Below are positions 33,780-43,711 of a DNA stretch of 64,000 nucleotides, in pieces. Numbering within the stretch: position 1 is the first letter of the stretch; each line of letters opens with the position of its first letter. A program made the translations under genes and the position numbers. Source of the DNA: Hahella sp018986435 (GTDB lineage Bacteria > Pseudomonadota > Gammaproteobacteria > Pseudomonadales > Oleiphilaceae); the NCBI RefSeq assembly GCF_050749805.1, contig NZ_CP192738.1:1116001-1180000 (forward strand), in the 5' to 3' direction. The notes under the pieces were generated by a model. The model did no database searches. It was not told where the DNA came from and saw only the letters and a program-made list of their open reading frames with translations.

Positions 33780-35555
33780 ATGTCTTCAACTGATTCTGCA
33801 ACCGCGCTGTCGAAAGATTTCGCTTCTCTTGGTTTATCTGATTCTCTTTTGTCCGCTCTAAAAGACGTGGGTTACGAGCAACCCTCACCGATCCAGGAGC
33901 AAAGTATTCCCCTGTTGCTGCAGGGCGAGAGCATTTTAGGGGTGGCGCAGACTGGTACCGGCAAGACAGCGGCTTTCGCTCTGCCGTTGTTGGAAAGACT
34001 TGATCCTAAGATTCAGTCTCCACAAATTATCGTGCTGGCTCCCACCCGGGAACTGGCGATCCAGGTGGCGGAAGCATTCAAAAGCTATTCCCGTTACCTG
34101 CCTGACTTCACAGTACTGCCGATCTACGGCGGTCAGGATATGCGCGGACAATTGCGCTCCCTGAAACGCGGCGTGCAGGTTATTGTCGGTACGCCTGGCC
34201 GTGTGCTGGACCATTTACAGCGCAAGAGCCTGGATTTGTCGCAAATTCGCGCAGTCGTGCTGGACGAAGCTGACGAAATGCTGCGCATGGGCTTCATCGA
34301 CGATGTAGAGGAAATCCTCTCCAACGCGCCCGGCGCCTGCCAATACGCACTGTTCTCTGCGACTATGCCTCCCGCGATCAAACGCGTGGCGGAAAAATAT
34401 CTGAAAGGGGCGAAAGAAGTTCGTATCGCCGCTAAGACTTCTACCGTTGAGCGCATCAGCCAGCACGTATTGATGGTTGATAACTCTCACAAACTGGACG
34501 CGCTGACCCGCGTACTGGAAGTTGAAAACTTCGAAGGCATGATCATTTTCGTGCGCACCAAGTCCGCCACCACGGAACTGGCTGAGAAGCTGCAGGCGCG
34601 CGGCTACGCCGCTGAAGCCCTGAATGGCGACCAGACCCAGAAGATTCGTGAGCAGACGATTGACCGCCTGAAGAAAGGTCGTCTGGACATCGTTGTCGCG
34701 ACTGACGTTGCAGCCCGTGGTCTGGACGTAGAGCGTATCGGTCTGGTTCTGAACTACGACATTCCTTACGACACTGAAGCCTACGTTCACCGTATCGGCC
34801 GTACTGGACGCGCTGGTCGTGAAGGGAAAGCGATCCTGTTCGCTGCGCCGAAAGAGCGTCGCCTGCTGCGCGCAATTGAAATGGCCACCAAGCAACCGTT
34901 GACGCCTTACGAAGCGCCTTCCGCTGAAAAAATCAGCGAGCAGCGCATCCAGCAATTCCAGGAAAACCTGCACCGCACTTTGGACGGTCAGGATCTGGAG
35001 TCCATGAAAAAGGTGGTGCTGGACTTCTGTCAGGAAAATGAGTTGTCGCTGGAAGACGTCGCCGCCGCACTGGCGTTCCGCTTGCAGGTGGAACAGCCTC
35101 TGTTCCCGATCCTGAAGGATCTGCCGAAGCTGGATAAAGACTTCCGTGGTCGTGACCGCGATCGTGACGGCCGTGGCCGTAACCCTCGCGACCGTGATCG
35201 TCGTGGTCGTGAAGGCCGCGAAGGTCGTGATTCACGTCGTGACGACGGCATGCCGAGAGAGCGTTACCGCATCGAAGTGGGCCGCTCCCACGACGTTAGC
35301 CCTGGCGATATCGTCGGCGCTATCGCGAACGAAGCGAACATTGAAAGCAAGTACATTGGCCATATCGCCATTTACGACAACTTCAGTACCGTTGAGCTGC
35401 CAGAAGGCATGCCGAAAGAAGTGCTTCAGCACCTGCAGAAAGTACGCATTCGTCAGCAGCTGATCAACATGAAGCCGGACACAGGCAAGCCAGAGCGTAA
35501 GCCTCGCAGCGGTCGTGGCGGTCCTCGTCCTTCCTCTAAGCGTCCGCGCTCGTAA
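33780..35555 (+). CDS. deaD: DEAD-box RNA helicase DeaD/CsdA
   Basis: This 591-residue helicase unwinds RNA in ribosome assembly and cold adaptation. Motifs are visible in order: Q-motif, AQTGTGKTAAF (I), PTRELAIQV (Ia), DEADEML (II), SATMP (III), TDVAARGLD (V) and HRIGRTGRAGR (VI). An Arg/Asp/Gly-rich linker (about 455-490) leads to a DbpA-type RNA-binding domain (about 495-565) and a basic tail. No strong ribosome site precedes the ATG, consistent with leader-controlled translation in this family. A strong terminator follows. Confidence 0.95.
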   Translation: MSSTDSATALSKDFASLGLSDSLLSALKDVGYEQPSPIQEQSIPLLLQGESILGVAQTGTGKTAAFALPLLERLDPKIQSPQIIVLAPTRELAIQVAEAFKSYSRYLPDFTVLPIYGGQDMRGQLRSLKRGVQVIVGTPGRVLDHLQRKSLDLSQIRAVVLDEADEMLRMGFIDDVEEILSNAPGACQYALFSATMPPAIKRVAEKYLKGAKEVRIAAKTSTVERISQHVLMVDNSHKLDALTRVLEVENFEGMIIFVRTKSATTELAEKLQARGYAAEALNGDQTQKIREQTIDRLKKGRLDIVVATDVAARGLDVERIGLVLNYDIPYDTEAYVHRIGRTGRAGREGKAILFAAPKERRLLRAIEMATKQPLTPYEAPSAEKISEQRIQQFQENLHRTLDGQDLESMKKVVLDFCQENELSLEDVAAALAFRLQVEQPLFPILKDLPKLDKDFRGRDRDRDGRGRNPRDRDRRGREGREGRDSRRDDGMPRERYRIEVGRSHDVSPGDIVGAIANEANIESKYIGHIAIYDNFSTVELPEGMPKEVLQHLQKVRIRQQLINMKPDTGKPERKPRSGRGGPRPSSKRPRS

Positions 35556-35586
35556 GACTTAGCCCGCTGATCTAACAGCGGCATTC

Positions 35587-35630
35587 AAACCAGTGGGATG
35601 GCTTCTCGCCACCCACTGGTTTTTGTTTTC
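35587..35630 (+). terminator. Intrinsic terminator of deaD
   Basis: AAACCAGTGGG pairs with CCCACTGGTTT, extended inward by TGGC/GCCA with one bulged A. TTTTTGTTTT-type T-rich DNA follows. Confidence 0.9.
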
Positions 35631-35653
35631 TTCAGCAATACTCCCACACTTTT

Positions 35654-35716
35654 TTCCGCATTCCGCATTCCGCATTCCGCATTCCGCATTCCGCATTCCG
35701 CATTCCGCATTCCGCA
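35654..35716. repeat. Heptanucleotide tandem repeat (TTCCGCA)9
   Basis: Nine perfect TTCCGCA units lie about 25 bases beyond the deaD terminator. The 7-base unit shifts frame between copies, so this is not coding in any frame despite an open stretch across it. Confidence 0.95.
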
Positions 35717-35942
35717 GCGCTGCATCAATGATTCTTTAGAACTTTCAGAACGTATAAACGCGCATGCTTACGACGTTATTTGCCTCTAACTCGACGCAGA
35801 GATCTTCCTGTGTGTAGCCGCTGACGTGTGAGATATAAAAAGAGACAAGAGAGATATGAGTGGGTATGGAGTAAGTAAGTCGTACTGATGAGTGATGGTC
35901 GCTAAGAGCGCGCCCGCTTGGATCTATAGCGGAGAGGCGCTC
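35717..35942. other. Gene-free stretch with hairpin at 35903-35945
   Basis: No gene is seen. TAAGAGCGC (35903-35911) and GCGCTCTTA (35937-35945) form a perfect 9-bp stem that overlaps the stop codon of the leftward GGDEF/EAL gene. It lacks a T-run; it may still act as that gene's terminator. Confidence 0.4.
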
Positions 35943-38843
35943 TTACAATGGCATGGGCTTGTGGATGTGATAACCCTGTACGAAATCCACGTCGAGGCTT
36001 TTCAGACGCTCCACCGTTTCTTCATTTTCCACGAACTCCGCCACCACGTTCAGCCCCATGATATGGGCGACTTCAGTGATGGAGCGGACCATGGCCAGAT
36101 CCACTGGGTCGCTGAGGATGTCGCGGACGAAGCTGCCGTCAATCTTCAGAGAGTTTACCGGCAGGCTTTTCAGGTACGAATAAGAGGAAAAGCCGCTGCC
36201 GAAGTCATCCAGGGCGAATTTGATGCCTTTGGCGCGCATGTTCTGCACTAGGGCGGTGGTTTCCACCAGGCTGGAGATGGCGGAGCTTTCGGTGATTTCA
36301 AAGCAGACTTTATCCAGAGGAATGCAGTATTTGCTGAACGCGGACAGCAGAAAGTCGGCGAATTCCGAATCGTTGATGGTCTGGCTGCTCAGGTTGATGT
36401 TGACCTGACTTAGCCGTTCCAACTGTCCTGGTCTTGCATGCAGCCACTTAAAGTAGGCGTCAATTACCCAGCGATCCAAAGAGCGGATGATGTTGTAGCG
36501 TTCGGCCGCCGGCAGGAAGGCGCCGGGAGGAAGAATGTCCGCTCCTTGCTTCAAACGCACCAGAATTTCATAACGCTCGCCGCACAGTTCCGGTTTCAGC
36601 GCGCCGATATTCTGTTTATAGAGCACCAACTGATTCTGCTTGATCGCTTCCTGCAGCGCAGTGACCACCTGCATCTCGCTTTGACGGCGAATGATTTCCC
36701 CGGTCTTCTCGTTATGCACGATGATGCGGTTGCGGCCGGCGTCTTTGGCGGCGTAACAGGCGGTATCGGCGAGGCTGAAAATTTCCTCGATGGAGGGCGT
36801 CGCCGCTGTAATCGGCACAATACCGATACTGACGCCGACGCTGAACACTTTTTCTTTCAGGGCGAAGCGGAATTCGCTGACTTCATTGCGTAAGCGGTGA
36901 GCGATTTCCGACGCCTTTTCTATGCCGCAGCGCTCCAGCAGGATGCCGAATTCATCTCCGCCCAGACGGGCGAGAGAGTCGCGCTCCCGCAGATGTTGAC
37001 GGAACATGACGGCGATCTGGCGCAACAGCTCGTCGCCGGCGGCGTGGCCGCTGGTGTCGTTGACGATCTTGAACTGATCCAGATCCATGAACAACAGCGC
37101 ATGATGCAGCCCCTGCTCACGAGAGCGCAGCAGCGCGCTGTTGAGGCGGTATTCGAATTCAGTACGGTTGAGCAGGCCGGTCAATGGGTCGTGACGGGCC
37201 AGATAGTGTAGCTGCTGTTCGTTCTCTTTTTTCTCGGTGATGTCGACAATAGAGCCTTCCACAAAGCCGGGGCCGCCGGGCGTGAGGATCTGTCGGGCGA
37301 AGATGGTGGCCCAGAACTGTTTGCCGTCGAGGCGCTGGCAGCGGGCCTCGAATCCGAAAACATGGCCGTACTGCTTCAGCGACAGGAAAAACAAACGGCG
37401 GGCGTCTTCCTGAAGGGGAATCATGCCGGTCAGGTCACGGGTATTGCTGACCAGCTCCTTCTCATTACGCGCGCCTAATAACTGCGCGAATGCGGGATTA
37501 CAGGCCATCAGAGCGCCTTTGGCGTCCAGACGGAACATGCCTTCCAGAGAGTTTTCATAGATGGCGCGATACTTTTCCAGGTTTTCTGTCGCCTGCAACT
37601 GTGCGAACTCGCGCGCTGATTTTTCGCCTTTCAGGCGGTCCGCCAAGGCGAGACTGAGCGCCAACACCATGCCGACAACGCCAAATTGAGTAGCGTGTCC
37701 AGTCACGCCGTTTAACGGCAGCAGGCCGAATTTGCCTGCGCAGAATACCAGGGAAGCGAACACCAGGAAGGTGTAGGCCAGGGTGAAATATCGGGCTGGA
37801 CGGAAGTTGGAGCGCAGCAGATACAGTCCGGTGAAATAGCCGAACATTGGCGTCACGGCGATGTTGAGCAGGGATAACTTAAGCATGGCTGTGTTGGAGG
37901 CGAAAAACGCCAGCGCCGCGCACAGCAGACACCAGGCGGCGATATGCACGAATACCTGCGCCATGGCCGGCAGACGCTCCGGCAATGACAGGAAGCTGCG
38001 AGTGAACAGCGCCAGCGCCGCAAGACAGAGGTTGATGAAAAACACCAGACTCTTGTCGTTCCATACAGGGTTGTCCGGCCAGAAATACGCGTACGCCATC
38101 CCGCACAGCGTCGCCTCCGCCAGAGCGTAACTGGCCAGCGCGGCGGTGAAATACAGATAGCCTTTGTCGCGCAGGAACAGAAACAGCATCAGATTGTACG
38201 CCGCCATGATGCCGATGATGCCCAGCAATGCGCCGGACAGGCTGGCTTCCTTGTGGTTGTAGGCGGTGAACTGAGACGGCTCCCACAGGCTGATGGGTAC
38301 CTGGATAGAGGACGTGGCGTCGATCTTTAAGATCACCTCATAGCCGGTATCTCCCGCGAGCTGCAGAGGGAAGACAAAATGCGGGTGATTGATCGGACGC
38401 TCATGGTAGGGGCGTTGATCGCCGCTGCTGATAGCGTATTCCGGCTGGGTTTCGCCGACCCGGAACAGGAATAGCTCAATGTTGTCCAGCAGTGGGTTGC
38501 CCAGGCTAAGGAACAGTTCGCGACTGTCGCTGCTGCGATTCAGAAGTTTGAACGCGAACCAGTGCTCTTTGCCGGTAAAGCCGAAGTTGATCTGCGACGC
38601 GGAGACCGTCGGCGCTGTGCGCAGAGCCTGTCGCGCCTGCTCCAGTGGCGATGAGCCGATCTCGGTGGCGAAGTGATGAACCTGTGGGATGGTCGGCGGA
38701 AACTCGCCGGCGTACACATTCACGTCGTCGGCGCTCGCGTGCAACGACATCAAGCAAAACAACGCCAAAGCGATTACGGCTGACAGCGCGTTCGCAAAGC
38801 GTGGTGCTGGAAATATCGGAAAAATTATTGAGCGCCGGATCAT
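35943..38843 (-). CDS. 7TMR-DISM/PAS/GGDEF/EAL membrane signalling protein
   Basis: This 966-residue protein makes and/or breaks c-di-GMP. A signal peptide (about 1-38) leads to a periplasmic 7TMR-DISM extracellular domain (about 45-180), seven membrane helices (about 190-400), a PAS domain (about 430-550), GGDEF (about 555-720) and EAL (about 730-966). GGDEF is intact and has an RxxD inhibitory site (RERD) five residues before it. The EAL motif reads E-I-L, but EITES, DDFGSGFSS, KIDGSFV and QGYHIHKP are intact. It lies 95 bases downstream of atuH on the same strand. Confidence 0.92.
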   Translation of the reverse strand: MIRRSIIFPIFPAPRFANALSAVIALALFCLMSLHASADDVNVYAGEFPPTIPQVHHFATEIGSSPLEQARQALRTAPTVSASQINFGFTGKEHWFAFKLLNRSSDSRELFLSLGNPLLDNIELFLFRVGETQPEYAISSGDQRPYHERPINHPHFVFPLQLAGDTGYEVILKIDATSSIQVPISLWEPSQFTAYNHKEASLSGALLGIIGIMAAYNLMLFLFLRDKGYLYFTAALASYALAEATLCGMAYAYFWPDNPVWNDKSLVFFINLCLAALALFTRSFLSLPERLPAMAQVFVHIAAWCLLCAALAFFASNTAMLKLSLLNIAVTPMFGYFTGLYLLRSNFRPARYFTLAYTFLVFASLVFCAGKFGLLPLNGVTGHATQFGVVGMVLALSLALADRLKGEKSAREFAQLQATENLEKYRAIYENSLEGMFRLDAKGALMACNPAFAQLLGARNEKELVSNTRDLTGMIPLQEDARRLFFLSLKQYGHVFGFEARCQRLDGKQFWATIFARQILTPGGPGFVEGSIVDITEKKENEQQLHYLARHDPLTGLLNRTEFEYRLNSALLRSREQGLHHALLFMDLDQFKIVNDTSGHAAGDELLRQIAVMFRQHLRERDSLARLGGDEFGILLERCGIEKASEIAHRLRNEVSEFRFALKEKVFSVGVSIGIVPITAATPSIEEIFSLADTACYAAKDAGRNRIIVHNEKTGEIIRRQSEMQVVTALQEAIKQNQLVLYKQNIGALKPELCGERYEILVRLKQGADILPPGAFLPAAERYNIIRSLDRWVIDAYFKWLHARPGQLERLSQVNINLSSQTINDSEFADFLLSAFSKYCIPLDKVCFEITESSAISSLVETTALVQNMRAKGIKFALDDFGSGFSSYSYLKSLPVNSLKIDGSFVRDILSDPVDLAMVRSITEVAHIMGLNVVAEFVENEETVERLKSLDVDFVQGYHIHKPMPL

Positions 38844-38937
38844 ACCTGGGGTTACTGCAATAGAAGGCCACTAAAATAGGCGATGCAGCGTCCCGTTAAA
38901 AGCGGCAAACGTGAACAACTGTAATATTAACTGGGCG

Positions 38938-40773
38938 CTAAAGGCGGTAGACGCCGGACTCCAGTGCGGCGATCATTTCCTGAGACAATAAACGGTATTC
39001 TCCGGCTTCCGGCGCCCATAGGTAAACCTGATCCTCCGGCACATTCAATTGATAGCCGTTTCTTTGCAGCTCCACCTTGCGGTATTTGAAGGTGCCGGTT
39101 TTGGCGATGCTCGGCGTAACGCGAATGAAAACCGGCATGGCGTAAGTCGGCAACGCTTCCCGCATGGCCAGAGCCAGTTGCCGCATATCCGGACCGCGTT
39201 GCTTGTCCTTCGCCACGATGGCCGCCATGCCGGCTTTGCCGCTCATGTTGGGAATCTCTACCCCGTAGACGACGGCTTCTTCCACATCGTCCAGCGTGTC
39301 CAGCACATTCTCCACTTCAGTCGTGGAGACGTTTTCGCCTTTCCAGCGAAAGGTGTCGCCCATGCGGTCCACGAACTGCAGATGACGCCAGCCGATTTCC
39401 CGTAATACGTCGCCGGTATTGAACCAGGCGTCGCCTTTGCGGAAAGCGTTGCGGATGATGGCTTTCTCCGTCGCTTCCGGCTGGGAGTAACCTTCAAAGT
39501 TCCATTTGGGTGTGATTTTACCCAGCAGTAATCCCGGTTCGCCCTTGGCGACTTTTTGCAACTTTCCTTTGCTGTTGCGGACCGGCTCGCGGGTGCCTTC
39601 ATGGAATTTCACCAAAGCGAAAGGCGCAGTGGAAAAGCCGACGGTATTGTCCAGATTCAAAAAGTTGGTGAAGCCGACATTGCCCTCGCTGGCGGCGTAC
39701 AGCTCCGCAATCTGTTCAATGCCGAAGCGCTCTTTGAACTGGAGCCAGATGGAAGGGCGCAGACCATTGCCGATCATTTTTTTCAGTTTGTGATGGCGAT
39801 CCTGAGGCCCCGGCGGTTGGGCGAGCAGATAGCGGCATAATTCGCCGACGTAGCCGAAACAAGTGGCGCCATACAGGCGCACGTCGCTCCAGAATTCACT
39901 GGCGGAAAATTTGCGTCGGATGGCGAGAGCGGACGCGCCCGCCAGCGCAGCGCCCCAGCACACCAGCAGTCCGGTGCCGTGATACAAGGGCAGGGGGGCA
40001 TAGACGACATCTTTTTCGGTTAGCGCCAGCGACATATGACCAAAGCCGCCATACGCCTTGAACCATTTGCGATGGCTGCTGGGCGCCGCCTTGGGCAGGC
40101 CGGTGGTGCCGGAGGTGAACAGGTAGACTGCGGTATCGCCGGCGAGGGGACGATCCGTGACAACCGGATTAGCGTCGGGATAGTTTTTAATGATGGCTCC
40201 CAGATTGACATATCCCTCCGGAGCGGTCGAATCCTCCTTGAGCGTATCCGCATCCGCCAGAAAGAGCATGCGTTGTGAGTCGACGGGGATGTTCAGTAAT
40301 GGCGTAGCGGAAGCGATGGCTTCCAATTGCTCCTCGCCCACGACCACAAGTTTGGGATGAGTGAGGTTCAGGCAGTGCGCCAATGCGTCTCCGCGCAGGG
40401 ATGTGTTGATCATCGCTCCCGCCGCGCCCAGTTTTAACGCCCCCGCCAGCGCCGCCAGCAATTCCGGTCGATTCTCCAGGTTCAGGGCAATCACATCGCC
40501 CCGCGCCACGCCGCGAGCGCGATAGTAATGGGCGAAGCGGTTAGCCCAGGCATTGAACGCTTCATAACTGATGCGCCGGTCGCGGTAGAGCACTGCGTCG
40601 CATTCGCCGTGTGTGTCCGCATTGCGTTCGATGATGTCGCCAATGGCCAGAGCTTTATCCGGCTTGAGCAGGGCGTAGTAGTAATACCCTTTGAGCAGGG
40701 AAGGCAATTTCTGGGCGACGAAGGGCAGTTGACGGGCCAGATCTCGCGCGGATATGTGGCCTTCCTGCGGCAT
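38938..40773 (-). CDS. atuH: long-chain acyl-CoA synthetase, AtuH-like
   Basis: This 611-residue AMP-forming ligase activates a carboxylic acid to its CoA thioester. The phosphate-binding loop is FTSGTTGLPKAA, and the later motifs WFNTGDVL and FVDRMGDTFRWKGENVST match very-long-chain or FATP-type synthetases. Being last in the atu-like run, it probably activates citronellate or geranate for the pathway. GAGG precedes the ATG. Gene identity by order is good; substrate is inferred. Confidence 0.85.
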   Translation of the reverse strand: MPQEGHISARDLARQLPFVAQKLPSLLKGYYYYALLKPDKALAIGDIIERNADTHGECDAVLYRDRRISYEAFNAWANRFAHYYRARGVARGDVIALNLENRPELLAALAGALKLGAAGAMINTSLRGDALAHCLNLTHPKLVVVGEEQLEAIASATPLLNIPVDSQRMLFLADADTLKEDSTAPEGYVNLGAIIKNYPDANPVVTDRPLAGDTAVYLFTSGTTGLPKAAPSSHRKWFKAYGGFGHMSLALTEKDVVYAPLPLYHGTGLLVCWGAALAGASALAIRRKFSASEFWSDVRLYGATCFGYVGELCRYLLAQPPGPQDRHHKLKKMIGNGLRPSIWLQFKERFGIEQIAELYAASEGNVGFTNFLNLDNTVGFSTAPFALVKFHEGTREPVRNSKGKLQKVAKGEPGLLLGKITPKWNFEGYSQPEATEKAIIRNAFRKGDAWFNTGDVLREIGWRHLQFVDRMGDTFRWKGENVSTTEVENVLDTLDDVEEAVVYGVEIPNMSGKAGMAAIVAKDKQRGPDMRQLALAMREALPTYAMPVFIRVTPSIAKTGTFKYRKVELQRNGYQLNVPEDQVYLWAPEAGEYRLLSQEMIAALESGVYRL

Positions 40774-40884
40774 AGTTCGGTCCTCTTGTTTTCCTGTTTC
40801 CTAATTGCCTATCTATCAATAGAGAGCGGGTCCAGTACTGCCTTTCAATGTTAGTCAATAAACCCGGTTAGTCGACCGTCTCTG

Positions 40885-41715
40885 CTAGTCGATAAACAGG
40901 TCGGTCATCAACGGCTGACCCGCTTCGGGGTTGTAGGTGTAGGCGGAAAAATCCGTCACGCCGGTATCGCGCAGCACTTGTTCGTCAATGAGCCACTCGC
41001 CGCTGCGGCGCTCTTCTTTATCCGTCAGTATGGCGTAGGCGGCGTCCGCCATGATCTCAGGGTTGCGCGCCCGGTCCAGGGCCTGTTTGCCGCCGGCTTC
41101 GAACTCCACTGCGGCGGTGGCGATCAGGGTCTGCGGCCATAGTGAGTTCACCGCGATGTTATAGCGACGAAACTCCTGCGCCATCCCCAGGGTCAACATA
41201 GACATGGCGTATTTGGTCAACGTATAGGGAGAATACTGGGCGAACCACTTGGGGTTGAGATTGAGCGGAGGAGACAGGTTGAGGATATGTCCCAGCCCGG
41301 ATTTCTTCAGCCAGGGCAGGGCGGCCTGGGCGGTCGCCATCACGGCGCGGGTATTGACCTGATGCATCAAGTCAAAGCGCTTCATGGGCGTATGCTCCAC
41401 GCCGGACAACTTGATAGCGCCGGCATTGTTGATGACGGCGTCCACGCCTCCGAACTCAGCAGCGGCGCGCTCCACCATCGCTTTGACGGCGTTATCGTCG
41501 CGCACGTCCAGTTGCACGGGGAGCGCTTTGCCGCCAGCCTGCTCGACTTCATCCGCCACACTGTAGATGGTGCCGGGCAGCTTGGGGTGAGGTTCGGCGG
41601 ATTTCGCTGCGAGGACAATATTGGCGCCGTCCCGGGCGAAACGTAACGCCATGGCGCGGCCGATACCGCGGGAAGCGCCGGTGATGAGGATGGTTTTATT
41701 ATGTAGAGGCGACAT
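40885..41715 (-). CDS. atuG: short-chain dehydrogenase, AtuG-like
   Basis: This 276-residue SDR has the cofactor motif TGASRGIGRAM, the NNAGAI segment and catalytic Tyr-Lys in YSPYTLTKYAMSM. It resembles HSDL2-type hydroxysteroid dehydrogenase-like proteins. In the terpene cluster AtuG is one of two SDRs thought to act on terpenols, terpenals or CoA intermediates. AAGGACA precedes the ATG; 34 bases separate it from atuF. Confidence 0.85.
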   Translation of the reverse strand: MSPLHNKTILITGASRGIGRAMALRFARDGANIVLAAKSAEPHPKLPGTIYSVADEVEQAGGKALPVQLDVRDDNAVKAMVERAAAEFGGVDAVINNAGAIKLSGVEHTPMKRFDLMHQVNTRAVMATAQAALPWLKKSGLGHILNLSPPLNLNPKWFAQYSPYTLTKYAMSMLTLGMAQEFRRYNIAVNSLWPQTLIATAAVEFEAGGKQALDRARNPEIMADAAYAILTDKEERRSGEWLIDEQVLRDTGVTDFSAYTYNPEAGQPLMTDLFID

Positions 41716-41749
41716 GAGCGTGTCCTTGTTTGTTGTTTTTATTGACGGT

Positions 41750-43711
41750 TTATTCTGCGCTTAGAGTGAGAGTAACCAGCAGTTCCCGGATTCTGACCTG
41801 ATCGCCGGTTTTTACTTTGATGTCCTCCACTACGCCGGAGATATTCGCTTTTAACGGATGCTCCATTTTCATGGCTTCCAGCACGACCAGCGTTGCGCCT
41901 TTCTCCACGCTTTGGCCGGGTTCGACCAGCACGTCCACGATGCGGCCGTCCATGGATGCGCGGATGCTGCCGTCGCCAGCCGCGTCGCCGGCTTCCGCTG
42001 GCGCATGGGTTAGATCTTCAAAGTCATAAACTACGCCATCGAGTTGCAATGATAGCCGGTTTTCCTGCCGTAGATAGCGAACCCGGCGACGTAGGCCGTC
42101 GCACTCGAACAGGGCTTGCTCGGGCTCAATATGCTGCAGTCCCAGCGTGAGAGCGCGGTCGTCCAGTTTGACCTGAAACGCGCCATCTTCCTGCGTCTCC
42201 AGCGCCAGCTCCCAAATGTCGTCGCCGCTGCGCAGTTCGTAAGGCCAGGATGAATAGCCGGCGCTGCGCCAATGGCGGTGAGGCTGGCTCAGCTCGGTCT
42301 GATGATGAAAAAGCAGCGCCGCCAGGGCGATGACTAAATCCGCTGGCGTTTGTGGCGACAGCGAGGGATCGTCCTTGAATTCGTTGGCGAGAAAGCCAGT
42401 ATTGGCTTCACCTCGTTGAAAAGTGGGGTGCTTGAGGATATTGGCCAGGAATCGTTGATTGCCGTTGACGCCGAGCAGCAGGCTGTCTTCCACCGCGCGT
42501 TGCAGACGACGGCGAGCCTGTTCGCGGTCGGCGCCCCAGGCGATGATTTTCGCCAGCATGGGGTCGTAGTGGGGCGTGATGGTTTGACCTTCTTTCACGC
42601 CATCGTCGATGCGCACGCCTTCGCTCAATGCGGGCCGCCAACGTTGAATGCGGCCGGTTTGCGGCAGGAAATTCTGCTGCGGATCTTCCGCATACAGGCG
42701 CACTTCCATCGCGTGTCCTTGAATGCGCACTTGTTCTTGAGTGACCGGTAATGGCGCGCCGGCGGCGATTTGTATTTGCCACGCCACCAGATCGAAGCCG
42801 GTGACCAGTTCGGTGACCGGATGCTCCACCTGCAGGCGCGTGTTCATTTCCAGAAAATAAAAGCGCTTGTCCTGATCCACCAGAAACTCCACGGTGCCGG
42901 CTCCGACATAACCGCAGGACTGGGCCGCCTTCACCGCCGCTGCGCCCATGCGTTGGCGCAGGTCCGCATCAACGAAGGGTGAGGGCGCTTCCTCCACTAC
43001 TTTCTGATGTCGGCGCTGTACGGAGCAGTCACGCTCCCCCAGATATAGCGCGGCGCCCTGTGTATCCGCAAACACCTGGATTTCGATGTGACGGGGTTGC
43101 AGCAGGGCTTTTTCCAGAATCAGCTCACCGCTGCCGAAGGCGTTGAGAGCTTCTGAGCGCGCCGTTTTGATTTGCGCCGCCAGCTCAGCTTCGCTCTGCG
43201 CCAGACGCATGCCGCGTCCGCCGCCGCCAGCGGAAGCCTTGATCATGACCGGGAAGCCAATGCGTCGCGCTTCGGCTATCAATGTGGCGTCGCTTTGATC
43301 CTCACCCTCGTAGCCGGGAATGCAGGGCACGTCCGCTTCCTGCATGGCGAGCTTGGACAGGCGTTTGCTGCCCATCAGGGCGATGGCGTCGGCGGGAGGG
43401 CCAATAAACGTCACTCCGGCGTCAGCGCATTTTTCCGCAAAGCGGGCGTTTTCTGAGAGGAAACCGTAGCCAGGGTGCACCGCGTCAGCGCCGCTCAGGC
43501 GACAGGCGGCGAGGATTTTATCGGCGTCCAGATACGACTCCGCCACGGGCGCAGGACCGAGATGCACGGCTTCATCCGCCAGTAACGCATGAGGGGCGTC
43601 GCGGTCGGCGTCGCTGTAGACGGCGACGGTGCGAAACCCGAGATCGCGGGCGGTGCGGATTACCCTGCACGCAATTTCGCCGCGGTTGGCGACCAGTATT
43701 TTGGTGATCAT
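41750..43711 (-). CDS. atuF: geranyl-CoA carboxylase biotin-containing subunit, AtuF-like
   Basis: This 653-residue protein combines biotin carboxylase (about 1-450), a linker, and a C-terminal biotinyl domain with AMKM (Lys615 is the biotin site). It carboxylates biotin with ATP and bicarbonate for transfer by AtuC. KILVANRGEIACR and GGGGRGMRLA are family signatures. Methylcrotonyl-CoA carboxylase is very similar; gene order decides for AtuF. ATG 43711 overlaps the atuE stop by 4 bases and has GGAG upstream, so the GTG at 43720 was rejected. Confidence 0.9.
   Translation of the reverse strand: MITKILVANRGEIACRVIRTARDLGFRTVAVYSDADRDAPHALLADEAVHLGPAPVAESYLDADKILAACRLSGADAVHPGYGFLSENARFAEKCADAGVTFIGPPADAIALMGSKRLSKLAMQEADVPCIPGYEGEDQSDATLIAEARRIGFPVMIKASAGGGGRGMRLAQSEAELAAQIKTARSEALNAFGSGELILEKALLQPRHIEIQVFADTQGAALYLGERDCSVQRRHQKVVEEAPSPFVDADLRQRMGAAAVKAAQSCGYVGAGTVEFLVDQDKRFYFLEMNTRLQVEHPVTELVTGFDLVAWQIQIAAGAPLPVTQEQVRIQGHAMEVRLYAEDPQQNFLPQTGRIQRWRPALSEGVRIDDGVKEGQTITPHYDPMLAKIIAWGADREQARRRLQRAVEDSLLLGVNGNQRFLANILKHPTFQRGEANTGFLANEFKDDPSLSPQTPADLVIALAALLFHHQTELSQPHRHWRSAGYSSWPYELRSGDDIWELALETQEDGAFQVKLDDRALTLGLQHIEPEQALFECDGLRRRVRYLRQENRLSLQLDGVVYDFEDLTHAPAEAGDAAGDGSIRASMDGRIVDVLVEPGQSVEKGATLVVLEAMKMEHPLKANISGVVEDIKVKTGDQVRIRELLVTLTLSAE

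Noticed and set aside
35598..35789. Open frame across the TTCCGCA repeats
   Set aside because: The 7-base unit gives a frame-cycling artefact peptide, and the frame starts inside the deaD terminator.
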